Below, one piece after another: positions 37,020-44,380 of a stretch of DNA of 64,000 bases. A model generated the notes under the pieces. That model searched no databases. It saw only the letters and a list, made by a program, of their open reading frames with translations, and was not told the DNA's origin. The stretch comes from an uncultured Bacteroidia bacterium (GTDB lineage: Bacteria; Bacteroidota; Bacteroidia; Bacteroidales; Prolixibacteraceae): positions 26,197 to 90,196 of the forward strand of contig CAIUUO010000183.1 in NCBI GenBank assembly GCA_903902325.1. Reading direction: 5' to 3'. Every line of letters starts with the position of its first letter. The first letter of the stretch is position 1. A program made the position numbers and the translations under genes.

Positions 37020-37049
37020 AGCCATTCAAATGGCTTTGGCTCAAAATTA
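37020..37049 (-). promoter_or_regulatory. Candidate pepA promoter with an overlapping inverted repeat
   Basis: On the minus strand TAATTTTG (37042-37049) matches the TAnnTTTG box; transcription would start near 37035. The inverted repeat AGCCATTCAAATGGCT (37020-37035, 7-bp arms) lies at that start point, where a repressor could bind. I find no clear -33 TTTG. Motif evidence only. Confidence 0.4.
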
Positions 37050-37085
37050 CTACCTTTAGCCCAATATTAGCAGTGAAAATTTGAA

Positions 37086-38180
37086 ATGAGAGATAAAAGT
37101 GAAAATTTGCTGTTTGAAAGGGCCCTTCGCCTCGAACATTTATCCCCCTCTGAAGGGTTGGAGCTTTTTAACGATGCCTCTACTCCTGATTTGATCTGGG
37201 TAGCCGATGCACTGAGGCAGATACATAAACCAGGGAAAGTCGTCACCTGGATGATCGACAGGAATGTAAATATCACCAACATATGTATATCGGGATGCAC
37301 CTTCTGTAATTTCCACAGGAAAATCAACCAGGAAGGGACTTATACCACTACCATGGATGAATACCACCAGAAAATCGACCAGATGATCCAGCTGGGCGGA
37401 TCTCAGCTTTTGCTGCAGGGTGGAATGCATCCCCGATATGGTTTGAAATTCTATACGGATCTTTTCAGCAAACTTAAACAGAAGTACCCCGGGGTGAAAC
37501 TCCATGCACTTGGACCACCGGAAGTAGTTCATATTGCCCGAAAAGAGCGGTTACCCTACCGGGAAGTACTTATTAAATTGATGGAGTCCGGCCTCGACAG
37601 CCTTCCGGGCGCCGGGGCAGAAATTCTTTGCGACCGTGTCAGGAAACAGATATCCCCCGGAAAAGCATCTGCCCAGGAATGGCTGGATGTCATGAAGGAA
37701 GCACATCAACTGAACATGCTCACATCGGCTACCATGATGTTCGGCCACATCGAGACACCCATGGAAAGGATGGAACACCTGGTCAGGCTGAGGGAATTGC
37801 AGGAAAAGAAGCCGGCCGGAAGTCCGGGATTCAAGGCATTCATCCCGTGGCCGTTCATGTCGGAAGGGACCCTTCTGGGGAAAAGCGCTGAATTCAAATC
37901 CATACTTCCCATCGATTACATCCGAATGATTGCCTTAAGCAGGATCATGCTCCCAAACATTGAAAATATTCAGGCATCCTGGCTGACTGTCGGCAGGGAA
38001 ACCGGACAGGTTGCCTTGCATGCCGGCGCCAACGACCTGGGTTCAATCATGATCGAAGAAAACGTCGTTTCTGCTGCCGGCGCCTCTTTTTCGATGGATG
38101 CACAGCAGATGCAAAAATGCATTACGGATGCCGGATTCACTCCGCAGCTCAGGAATCAGGCGTACGAATTTAGCTATTAG
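37086..38180 (+). CDS. mqnC: Cyclic dehypoxanthinyl futalosine synthase MqnC (radical SAM)
   Basis: A 364-residue radical SAM enzyme of the futalosine route to menaquinone. The iron-sulfur motif is C67-x3-C71-x2-C74 (CISGCTFCNF). MqnC rather than MqnE is shown by LLLQGGMHPRYGL, DSLPGAGAEILCDRVR, TSATMMFGHIETPMER, NIQASWLTVGRETGQ and the late GSIMIEENVVSAAG. No other mqn gene is nearby. The final residues FSY and the stop codon are encoded by the start of a TTAGCTA heptamer array. It is divergent from pepA with an 88-bp gap. Confidence 0.93.
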   Translation: MRDKSENLLFERALRLEHLSPSEGLELFNDASTPDLIWVADALRQIHKPGKVVTWMIDRNVNITNICISGCTFCNFHRKINQEGTYTTTMDEYHQKIDQMIQLGGSQLLLQGGMHPRYGLKFYTDLFSKLKQKYPGVKLHALGPPEVVHIARKERLPYREVLIKLMESGLDSLPGAGAEILCDRVRKQISPGKASAQEWLDVMKEAHQLNMLTSATMMFGHIETPMERMEHLVRLRELQEKKPAGSPGFKAFIPWPFMSEGTLLGKSAEFKSILPIDYIRMIALSRIMLPNIENIQASWLTVGRETGQVALHAGANDLGSIMIEENVVSAAGASFSMDAQQMQKCITDAGFTPQLRNQAYEFSY

Positions 38181-38225
38181 CTGTTAGCTTTTAGCGATTA
38201 GCTGTTAGCTTTTAGCGATTAGCTT
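38170..38225. repeat. TTAGCTG/TTAGCTT heptamer array overlapping the mqnC stop codon
   Basis: Eight in-phase heptamers: TTAGCTA, TTAGCTG, TTAGCTT, TTAGCGA, TTAGCTG, TTAGCTT, TTAGCGA, TTAGCTT. The mqnC stop TAG (38178-38180) is inside the second unit. 38226-38316 shows nothing recognisable. Confidence 0.88.
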
Positions 38226-38316
38226 ATAGTCGTGCGCAAATATAGATTTGAACGTTCTTTAATTTAGTCATTAGCCATTGTCCTTTTGCCTTATCGAAAT
38301 AATGCCGTGCTTTTGC

Positions 38317-38342
38317 TAACAGCTAACAGCTAATAGCTAACA
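38317..38342. repeat. Inverted copy of the AGCTAAC heptamer repeat
   Basis: GCTAACAGCTAACAGCTAAT followed by AGCTAAC. It is the reverse orientation of the array at 38170-38225, so the two could pair as a long stem around about 90 bp. Confidence 0.75.
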
Positions 38343-38366
38343 GACTTTTTAAATAAACATATTTTG

Positions 38367-38374
38367 TACATTTG
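38367..38374 (+). promoter_or_regulatory. Candidate -7 box for speA
   Basis: TACATTTG matches TAnnTTTG. Transcription would start about 30 bp before the speA ATG. The upstream -33 position has TTTT rather than TTTG. Confidence 0.4.
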
Positions 38375-38411
38375 CACCGAATTTATAACCGCGTAAAAAG
38401 AAGTCACCGAA

Positions 38412-40301
38412 ATGAGAAAATGGCGTATTGAAGATTCTGCTGAACTCTATAACATCAATGGATGGGGCATCAATTATTTCTCCATCAACGAGAAAGGTCA
38501 TGTGATCGTTAAACCACGTAAGGACAGTGTGGAGGTCGACCTGATGGACTTGGTTGAAGAGTTGCAGCTGAGGGATGTTTCTACACCTGTTTTGCTTCGT
38601 TTTCCTGATATCCTGGACAGCAGGATCGAGAAAATGGCCAGTTGCTTTAAAATTGCGGCCGAAGAATATGGTTACAAGGCGCAGAATTATATTATATATC
38701 CGATTAAGGTCAACCAGATGAGACCGGTCGTGGAGGAAATTGTCACGCATGGGAAAAAATTCAACATCGGACTGGAGGCAGGTTCCAAACCTGAACTTCA
38801 CGCGGTGATCGCCATCAATACCGACAACGATTCACTGATCATCTGCAATGGTTACAAGGACGAAGATTACATCGAATTGGCTCTTCTTGCGCAGAAAATG
38901 GGACGTCAGATCTATCTCGTCATCGAAAAGTTGAGCGAGATGAAACTAATTGTCAAAATTGCGAAGCAGTTCAAAATAAAGCCGAACCTGGGAATTCGCA
39001 TCAAACTTTCAAGTACCGGAAGCGGGAAGTGGGAAGATTCGGGCGGCGATGGCAGCAAGTTCGGACTGACTTCCAGCGAACTGCTCGAGGCGCTTGATTA
39101 TCTCGATAAAAACAAGATGAAGGATTGTCTTCGTCTGGTTCATTTTCATATCGGAAGCCAGGTCAACAAGATCCGCCGCATCAAACTGGCCATGCGCGAA
39201 GCTTCCCAGTTTTATGTCCAGATGCACAAGAATGGCTTCCACATTGATTTTGTAGATATTGGCGGTGGATTGGGCGTCGATTACGACGGAACCCGGTCTT
39301 CCAGCGAAAGCAGTGTCAATTACAGCATCCAGGAGTATGTCAACGACGTGGTTTCCACCCTCGTGGATGTGAGCGAAAAAAACGGGCTCCCGCATCCCAA
39401 TATCATTACAGAATCGGGTCGCTCCTTAACGGCGCACCACTCCGTTCTCGTTTTTGAAGTGCTGGAATCCACTTCACTTCCAACATGGGAAGAGGAGGAA
39501 GTAGTGAGCCCTGATGACCATGAATTGCTGCGGGAATTGTATTCACTCTGGGATACATTGAATCAGCCAAGAATGCTGGAAACATGGCACGACGCGCAGC
39601 AAATCCGCGAAGAAGCTTTGGATCGTTTCAGTCTCGGACTTTTGGATATCTCCACCAGGGCAAAAATCGAAAGATTATTCTGGTCCATCGCTAAAGAAAC
39701 CATTCAGATGATTGCCGGACTTAAACATGTACCGGAAGAGTTTTTATCATTGCCTAAATTATTGTCAGATAAATATTTCTGTAATTTTTCACTCTTCCAG
39801 TCATTGCCCGATTCATGGGCGATCGACCAGATCTTTCCGATCATCCCGCTGGATCGCCTGGATGAGAAACCCGACAGGAATGCAACTATTCAGGATATCA
39901 CCTGCGACTCGGACGGGAAAATTGAAAATTTCATCTCTGCACGCAGCCAGTCCTATAACCTGCCTGTACACTCACTCAAACCGAAGGAACCCTATTACAT
40001 TGGGGTCTTCCTGGTAGGCGCTTACCAGGAGATCCTGGGCGACCTGCATAACCTCTTCGGGGATACCAATGCTGTCCACGTTTCTGTAGATGAAAAGGGG
40101 TATAGCATCGATCAGGTCATTGATGGCGAAACTGTTGCCGAGGTTTTGGAATATGTGCAGTACAATCCCAAAAAATTGGTGCGGACTGTGGAAACGTGGG
40201 TAACCTCCTCCGTAAAATCGGGCATCATCTCGGCCGAGGAAGGGAAAGAATTTTTATCCAATTATCGATCAGGCTTATACGGATATACATACCTGGAGTA
40301 G
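38412..40301 (+). CDS. speA: Biosynthetic arginine decarboxylase SpeA
   Basis: A 629-residue PLP enzyme that turns arginine into agmatine for polyamine synthesis. The PLP lysine is Lys99 in IIYPIKVNQM. GLEAGSKPEL, LRLVHFHIGSQV, VDIGGGLGVDYDGT and TESGRSLTAHHSV follow in the order known for the long SpeA family. The C-terminal part with YYIGVFLVGAYQEILGDLHNLFGDTNAVH and VRTVETWV is standard. Full length is close to that of E. coli SpeA. The TonB receptor gene begins 12 bp downstream but is probably unrelated in function. Confidence 0.96.
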   Translation: MRKWRIEDSAELYNINGWGINYFSINEKGHVIVKPRKDSVEVDLMDLVEELQLRDVSTPVLLRFPDILDSRIEKMASCFKIAAEEYGYKAQNYIIYPIKVNQMRPVVEEIVTHGKKFNIGLEAGSKPELHAVIAINTDNDSLIICNGYKDEDYIELALLAQKMGRQIYLVIEKLSEMKLIVKIAKQFKIKPNLGIRIKLSSTGSGKWEDSGGDGSKFGLTSSELLEALDYLDKNKMKDCLRLVHFHIGSQVNKIRRIKLAMREASQFYVQMHKNGFHIDFVDIGGGLGVDYDGTRSSSESSVNYSIQEYVNDVVSTLVDVSEKNGLPHPNIITESGRSLTAHHSVLVFEVLESTSLPTWEEEEVVSPDDHELLRELYSLWDTLNQPRMLETWHDAQQIREEALDRFSLGLLDISTRAKIERLFWSIAKETIQMIAGLKHVPEEFLSLPKLLSDKYFCNFSLFQSLPDSWAIDQIFPIIPLDRLDEKPDRNATIQDITCDSDGKIENFISARSQSYNLPVHSLKPKEPYYIGVFLVGAYQEILGDLHNLFGDTNAVHVSVDEKGYSIDQVIDGETVAEVLEYVQYNPKKLVRTVETWVTSSVKSGIISAEEGKEFLSNYRSGLYGYTYLE

Positions 40302-40313
40302 TTCTTCTAAATC

Positions 40314-42713
40314 ATGGTAAAAACAGATTTTTCAAGGCCGGTAAGACTTTTTCAGAAGTTGGCCGGCCTTTGTTTTTTTGTGTTGATGTTGGGTTTTCCT
40401 TTGCAAGCCCAGCTTTACCTTCAAACGGTGAAAGGGACCCTCCGTGATCAGGAGACTCGTCAGCCTGTTGTTGGCGCGACCCTTCAGCTTGTGAATCAAT
40501 CGGGAAGTTATACTGCATTTTCGGATACCGACGGAAATTTCAAAATCAGGATACCTTCGGGCCGGTGGGACATCCTGATTTCGATGATCGGCTACGGACC
40601 AAAGAGCGTTCAAAACCTTCAGGTTGGAACAGGGAAGGAGGTGGTACTTGAGATTCCCCTGGAAGCAAAAGTTTACGAAACCGCTGAAGTTCAGGTTTCA
40701 GCAGCGAGGCAGACCTGGCTTAAGCCGGCGAGCGGAGCGAGTGTCAGAACCCTGCAGAGTCAGGATGCCTCCAGGTTTGCAGGGGGTTATTATGACCCGC
40801 TGAGGATGGTGGCCAATTTTGCCGGAATTACCAGCGGAAACAGCGATGATAGCAATGAGATTGTCGTCAGAGGGAATTCGCCCCTGGGCATGCTATGGCG
40901 TCTGGAGGGACTTGAAATTCCAAATCCCAACCACTTGTCAGACGGTGTCGGGAGTAACGGTGGGGCTTATTCAATGATTTCTACAAATGTTTTGGCTGAT
41001 TTTGATTTTTATACTGGTGCGTTCCCTGCAGAATTTGGGAATGCAACTTCGGGAGTGATGGATTTAAGGCTCAGGAAAGGAAATTCAGACAAGCATGAAT
41101 TCGGATTGCAGCTGAGTGTGGTAGGCGCAGAGGCCGCTGCCGAGGGTCCGCTTGGAAAATCCACAGGAAACTCCTATCTCTTTGACATGAGATATGCTAA
41201 TTTCAATATCCTCCAAAAATATGGTATCATCAATATTCAGGATTTGAGCATCATTCCTGCTTCAATGGACTGGACCTTCAAAATGAACTTCCACGGGGCC
41301 AAAATGGGAGAACTTGAGTTTTTTACAGTTGGAGGGAAAAGCAAAACCGGGAATGAAGCCTCGCAAAATAAATCGGATATTCTCAAGGGGTTTGACAATG
41401 ATGAATTTCTGATGGAAGAATCACTCGCGGTTTTTGGCCTAAAACACCTTAAAAACTTCAAAGACGGCAAAACCTACCTGCGGACGATTATAGGATTCAC
41501 CAACTCCGATCAAAACTACCAGCAGGGAGTTGTCGATACAAATATGGTTCATTTGATCAACAAGCAGGATTGGTTTATCTCTCCGGTTCTGCGGGTGACA
41601 GAAATGGTCAACAGAAAAATCGACACCAAAAATTCCATCAGGGCAGGCTTTGAATATCACCGCACTTTTGCTAACATGTTCAGTATACGGCGGCAAACGA
41701 CCCAGTTGTTTGACACGCTGGTCGACCAAAGGGCGCAAAGTTTTTACACCCAATCTTATTTTCAGTGGAAATTCAAGCCAAGCGATGTTTTTGAGCTGGT
41801 TCCTGCCATCCATTCCACCTATACCAGTGTCAACAAGGAAATGACATTCGAACCACGGCTGGGGATGGTTCTGAACCTACCGGGAAACCAGTCGATCAAT
41901 TTTGGCACAGGAATCTATTCGAGAATGGAAGCTCTGCCCCTTTACTATTTCAGGGTGAAAGTTGGGAAAACCCGAGTACCGCTCAACAGTGACCTGAAGA
42001 CGACCAAGGCTTATCACCTGGTAGCCGGATACCGGAAATCTTTTTCCGGTGATCTGAAGGTATCGCTGGAGGCATATTACCAGCACCTGTATGATGTTCC
42101 GGTTGCCGTGAGTCCTTCCAATACCTTTTCGATGGTGAATATTTCGCAGGGGATGCCGGATGTCGACCTCAACAACGTCGGGCTCTCAGACAACAAGGGT
42201 ATTGAACTCACCATTGACAAATCATTTTCACACAGCTATTATATTTTGGCGACGGTATCGCTTTTCGATTCCAAATACATGGCCTCCAATCAGATTTGGT
42301 ATAACACCTACTACAACTCCAATTTTGTTTTCAATTTTGTATGCGGGAAGGAGTTCAAGGTGGGGAAATACAACCAGAACACGCTTGGATTTAATCTCCG
42401 AAACATGGCCAGGGGAGGCTATCGCTATACTCCTCCGGACTATGCACAAAGTATCAAGAAGAAGTACATTGTGTATGATGTGCCGAATACCTATGGAGAG
42501 CATCTTCCGTTTTTTGACAGGATGGATTTTGGGATCATGTACCGCATCAACAAGAAGAGTTCGGCATTCAGCTTTTCGATGGATATCCAGAATGTGCTGA
42601 ACAGGAACAATGTTTACCAGCGTACATTCAGTTATTCAAGCGGGGCAGTGGTTGCCCGGGACAGGAAGTTGATCGGGTTGGTGCCGATTGCGGGGATAAG
42701 GTTTGATTTCTGA
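40314..42713 (+). CDS. TonB-dependent receptor with N-terminal carboxypeptidase-like domain
   Basis: A 799-residue outer membrane receptor. A signal peptide (about residues 1-33, ending LQAQ) is followed by a carboxypeptidase-regulatory-like domain (VKGTLRDQETRQPVVGATLQL to about 115), then a plug domain (GITSGNSDDSNEIVVRGNS, FYTGAFPAEFGNATSGVMDL) and a 22-strand-type barrel ending in IAGIRFDF with the terminal Phe of outer membrane proteins. No TonB box-like lead or SusD partner is seen, so it is not an obvious Sus-type importer. Ligand unknown. It ends 10 bp before the convergent DUF2007 gene. Confidence 0.9.
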   Translation: MVKTDFSRPVRLFQKLAGLCFFVLMLGFPLQAQLYLQTVKGTLRDQETRQPVVGATLQLVNQSGSYTAFSDTDGNFKIRIPSGRWDILISMIGYGPKSVQNLQVGTGKEVVLEIPLEAKVYETAEVQVSAARQTWLKPASGASVRTLQSQDASRFAGGYYDPLRMVANFAGITSGNSDDSNEIVVRGNSPLGMLWRLEGLEIPNPNHLSDGVGSNGGAYSMISTNVLADFDFYTGAFPAEFGNATSGVMDLRLRKGNSDKHEFGLQLSVVGAEAAAEGPLGKSTGNSYLFDMRYANFNILQKYGIINIQDLSIIPASMDWTFKMNFHGAKMGELEFFTVGGKSKTGNEASQNKSDILKGFDNDEFLMEESLAVFGLKHLKNFKDGKTYLRTIIGFTNSDQNYQQGVVDTNMVHLINKQDWFISPVLRVTEMVNRKIDTKNSIRAGFEYHRTFANMFSIRRQTTQLFDTLVDQRAQSFYTQSYFQWKFKPSDVFELVPAIHSTYTSVNKEMTFEPRLGMVLNLPGNQSINFGTGIYSRMEALPLYYFRVKVGKTRVPLNSDLKTTKAYHLVAGYRKSFSGDLKVSLEAYYQHLYDVPVAVSPSNTFSMVNISQGMPDVDLNNVGLSDNKGIELTIDKSFSHSYYILATVSLFDSKYMASNQIWYNTYYNSNFVFNFVCGKEFKVGKYNQNTLGFNLRNMARGGYRYTPPDYAQSIKKKYIVYDVPNTYGEHLPFFDRMDFGIMYRINKKSSAFSFSMDIQNVLNRNNVYQRTFSYSSGAVVARDRKLIGLVPIAGIRFDF

Positions 42714-42723
42714 GATTAAATGC

Positions 42724-42966
42724 TCATCCCACATTCGTGAAAGCAGCAAGCAATTCTTGTGCCTGAGTATAATCCGAACCGAAAATTTTGACGTTTACGG
42801 GTGCAATCCCTCCAGGGCTGACGATCCACGGTTCAATTACCGACATCAGCTTATTTTCAATAAATACCATTATACCATTGGCTTCAAGCAAACCCTTGAC
42901 CATGGTGGCTTGGTACAAATCTCCTGAGAATACTTCAACAATTTCGTTTTTGTTGTTCATCGGCAT
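42724..42966 (-). CDS. DUF2007 small protein (putative signal-transducing protein)
   Basis: An 80-residue protein of the DUF2007 family: IVEVFSGDLYQATMVKGLLEANGI is the ferredoxin-like opening, followed by a short loop region and VKIFGSDYTQAQELLAAF. The family is named as putative signal transducing but its function is unknown. It lies downstream of the CPBP gene on the same strand after a 96-bp gap. Its link to the peptide locus is uncertain; such genes also stand alone in Bacteroidota. Confidence 0.8.
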   Translation of the reverse strand: MPMNNKNEIVEVFSGDLYQATMVKGLLEANGIMVFIENKLMSVIEPWIVSPGGIAPVNVKIFGSDYTQAQELLAAFTNVG

Positions 42967-43062
42967 TTTTACTGATTAACAAAAATAGTTTAAATTCAAT
43001 TTGAATTTACTCTCCCTTTTCTTTATAGTTTTACTATGACCGTTTCATTCAATGGGAGGAAC

Positions 43063-43548
43063 TCATTGATTTCCAATCAGGGCAAAAAATATTGCAATCA
43101 TATTTCTTAGTCCATGAATAAGGACAACTGCGATATATGCATCACTCCAATTGTTTTTTCGCTTATAAAGAATAAAAGCGGTAGATAGAACTATTCCAAA
43201 AAAAATTCCGAAGAAAATGTATGTAATGTTATAGTTGTGTAACAATCCAAAAAGGATTGAAGATATTGCTATTTGAAAGGTAATCTTTTTTGTAATGAAT
43301 CGGTCAACAAGAAAGATTACACCTGCCTGAAATATAATTGTCTCAATAACAGGAGCAATAATTACTGCTTCAATGATTTTAAAAAATTGAATTTCCCCTG
43401 ATGAAGACCTTGGAGGAAGAAATAAGGCAATAGGAATATAAAATACAAATATTAGATAGGATAATAATAGTGAAACACCTACGAATGGAGCAAATCTAAG
43501 GTTCCTCCACCAAATTAATAAGCGTGCAAATTTCTTTGAGATTTTCAT
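43063..43548 (-). CDS. CPBP (Abi/CAAX protease-like) family membrane protein
   Basis: A 161-residue integral membrane protein with about five hydrophobic segments. It carries CPBP motifs: APVIETIIFQ in place of the usual EExxxR, FGLLHN (second motif, with His) and VVLIHGLRN (third motif, His and Asn). Motif 1 has Thr for the second Glu and Gln for Arg, so it is either a subfamily variant or a non-catalytic member. CPBP proteins are often encoded beside bacteriocins, where they act in immunity or peptide processing. This one follows a double-glycine leader peptide gene by 60 bp, with a stable hairpin between. The ATG at 43548 is preferred; the longer frame to 43575 would begin inside that hairpin. 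Confidence 0.78.
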   Translation of the reverse strand: MKISKKFARLLIWWRNLRFAPFVGVSLLLSYLIFVFYIPIALFLPPRSSSGEIQFFKIIEAVIIAPVIETIIFQAGVIFLVDRFITKKITFQIAISSILFGLLHNYNITYIFFGIFFGIVLSTAFILYKRKNNWSDAYIAVVLIHGLRNMIAIFFALIGNQ

Positions 43549-43563
43549 GAATGAAATAGTGAG

Positions 43564-43603
43564 AATGCTAGCCAAATTTGATTTTTTTTATCTGGCTAGC
43601 ATT
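43564..43603 (-). promoter_or_regulatory. Hairpin between the peptide gene and the CPBP gene
   Basis: AATGCTAGCCA (43564-43574) and TGGCTAGCATT (43593-43603) form a perfect 11-bp stem with an 18-nt loop. It starts 5 nt after the peptide stop codon on the minus strand. There is no T-run after the stem, so it may act as a partial terminator, an RNA-stabilising end or a processing site that favours the peptide message over the membrane protein. Confidence 0.6.
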
Positions 43604-43608
43604 TATCT

Positions 43609-43785
43609 TTAATAACCATGTCCAGTCCAGTTCGCTGGCATTTGTGATCTGTAATAGCTCGTATAGGTTGCGATGTGTCCAATCAGCCCGTCTCCAGTCA
43701 TGACTTCATATACTACTTCAGCTATTTTCAAAAAAATATTTCCGCCTTCAACTTTTTCTAAGTCACTTTTTTCCAACTCTTTCAT
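43609..43785 (-). CDS. Double-glycine leader peptide (bacteriocin- or pheromone-like precursor)
   Basis: A 58-residue open frame with a classic leader: MKELEKSDLEKVEGG at residues 1-15, ending in Gly-Gly, the site cut by C39-type peptidases or peptidase-containing ABC exporters. The predicted core is 43 residues without Cys. It has a hydrophobic, helix-prone first half (NIFLKIAEVVYEV), a Gly-rich turn (MTGDGLIG), a Tyr-rich stretch (TYTSYY) and the end PANWTGHGY. The leader matches, without gaps, the motif at the C-terminus of the upstream helix-turn-helix protein. A CPBP protein follows. Cysteine-free core and lack of modification enzymes nearby argue against lanthipeptides. Bacteroidetocins of gut Bacteroidales are a known precedent for GG-leader toxins in this phylum, but I see no specific core similarity. 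No exporter is in the window. Confidence 0.72.
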   Translation of the reverse strand: MKELEKSDLEKVEGGNIFLKIAEVVYEVMTGDGLIGHIATYTSYYRSQMPANWTGHGY

Positions 43786-43856
43786 AACTCAAATTTATTA
43801 AATTTTAATTTAAAAATCTCCCCACTTTCTTTCCCGTGCAGCAGGTTTTGGCACGC

Positions 43857-43866
43857 GTAACGTTAC
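43857..43866. promoter_or_regulatory. Palindrome GTAACGTTAC upstream of the peptide gene
   Basis: A perfect 10-bp palindrome lies 72 bp upstream of the peptide start codon and 27 bp after the end of the helix-turn-helix gene. It is a candidate operator for that regulator. A 10-bp palindrome can occur by chance, so confidence is low. Confidence 0.3.
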
Positions 43867-43892
43867 AAAACCAAAGGAAAGGAAAGCCACTC

Positions 43893-44228
43893 TCAAATTT
43901 TGACAGTGCGGAAATTTGTTTTGTTAAAATCCAATAAAAATGCAAGATTATAAAAACCACCGTTTACAATTTGAATCTCTTTATTTGACAACTCCTTCAG
44001 GAAAAACCCGCAAATGAATTTTACCTCGCTCGAGTAAATGTAACTTTGGTAACAGAAACTGAACTCAATGGGGGCTCCCATCTCCCGGAGGGTATCAATC
44101 AACCGGTAAAGTGATGCCTCAGAAATTGCAAGTCTTCTGGCAAGGTCATGTGGGGATCCCGTTGCCTTTAAACGGATCAATTGGTCGACCCTCTCAATTA
44201 ATTGGATATGCTGAAGTAGTTTGTTCAT
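43893..44228 (-). CDS. Helix-turn-helix protein with a C-terminal double-glycine leader-like motif
   Basis: A 111-residue protein. Residues 1-60 look like a winged or DeoR/HTH_11-type helix-turn-helix: IERVDQLIRLKATGSPHDLA then RRLAISEASLYRLIDTLREM, followed by GAPIEFSFCYQSYIYS. After a short FICGFF link, residues 78-91 read KELSNKEIQIVNGG, a double-glycine leader motif, and then a 20-residue tail (FYNLAFLLDF...) to the stop. The motif aligns with the leader of the downstream peptide (KELEKSDLEKVEGG). The frame is continuous, with no sign of frameshift. The start is the ATG at 44228; a TTG at 44237 is also in frame. It may be a regulator that is also a peptide precursor, or the leader-like end may be a binding surface for the same peptidase. 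Function is inference. Confidence 0.72.
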   Translation of the reverse strand: MNKLLQHIQLIERVDQLIRLKATGSPHDLARRLAISEASLYRLIDTLREMGAPIEFSFCYQSYIYSSEVKFICGFFLKELSNKEIQIVNGGFYNLAFLLDFNKTNFRTVKI

Positions 44229-44380
44229 AGATTTCAAATACCCATACCCATAAAGTTACCGCAAAAAATTGGCAAAAGAGAATTATTTGCGTTCAAATTT
44301 GGGAAAAGAAGGATAAACGTTGATTGCATTGGACGAATATGTCGACGCTCTTCGGCAAAACCCCGGAGTCGATCCATTTT

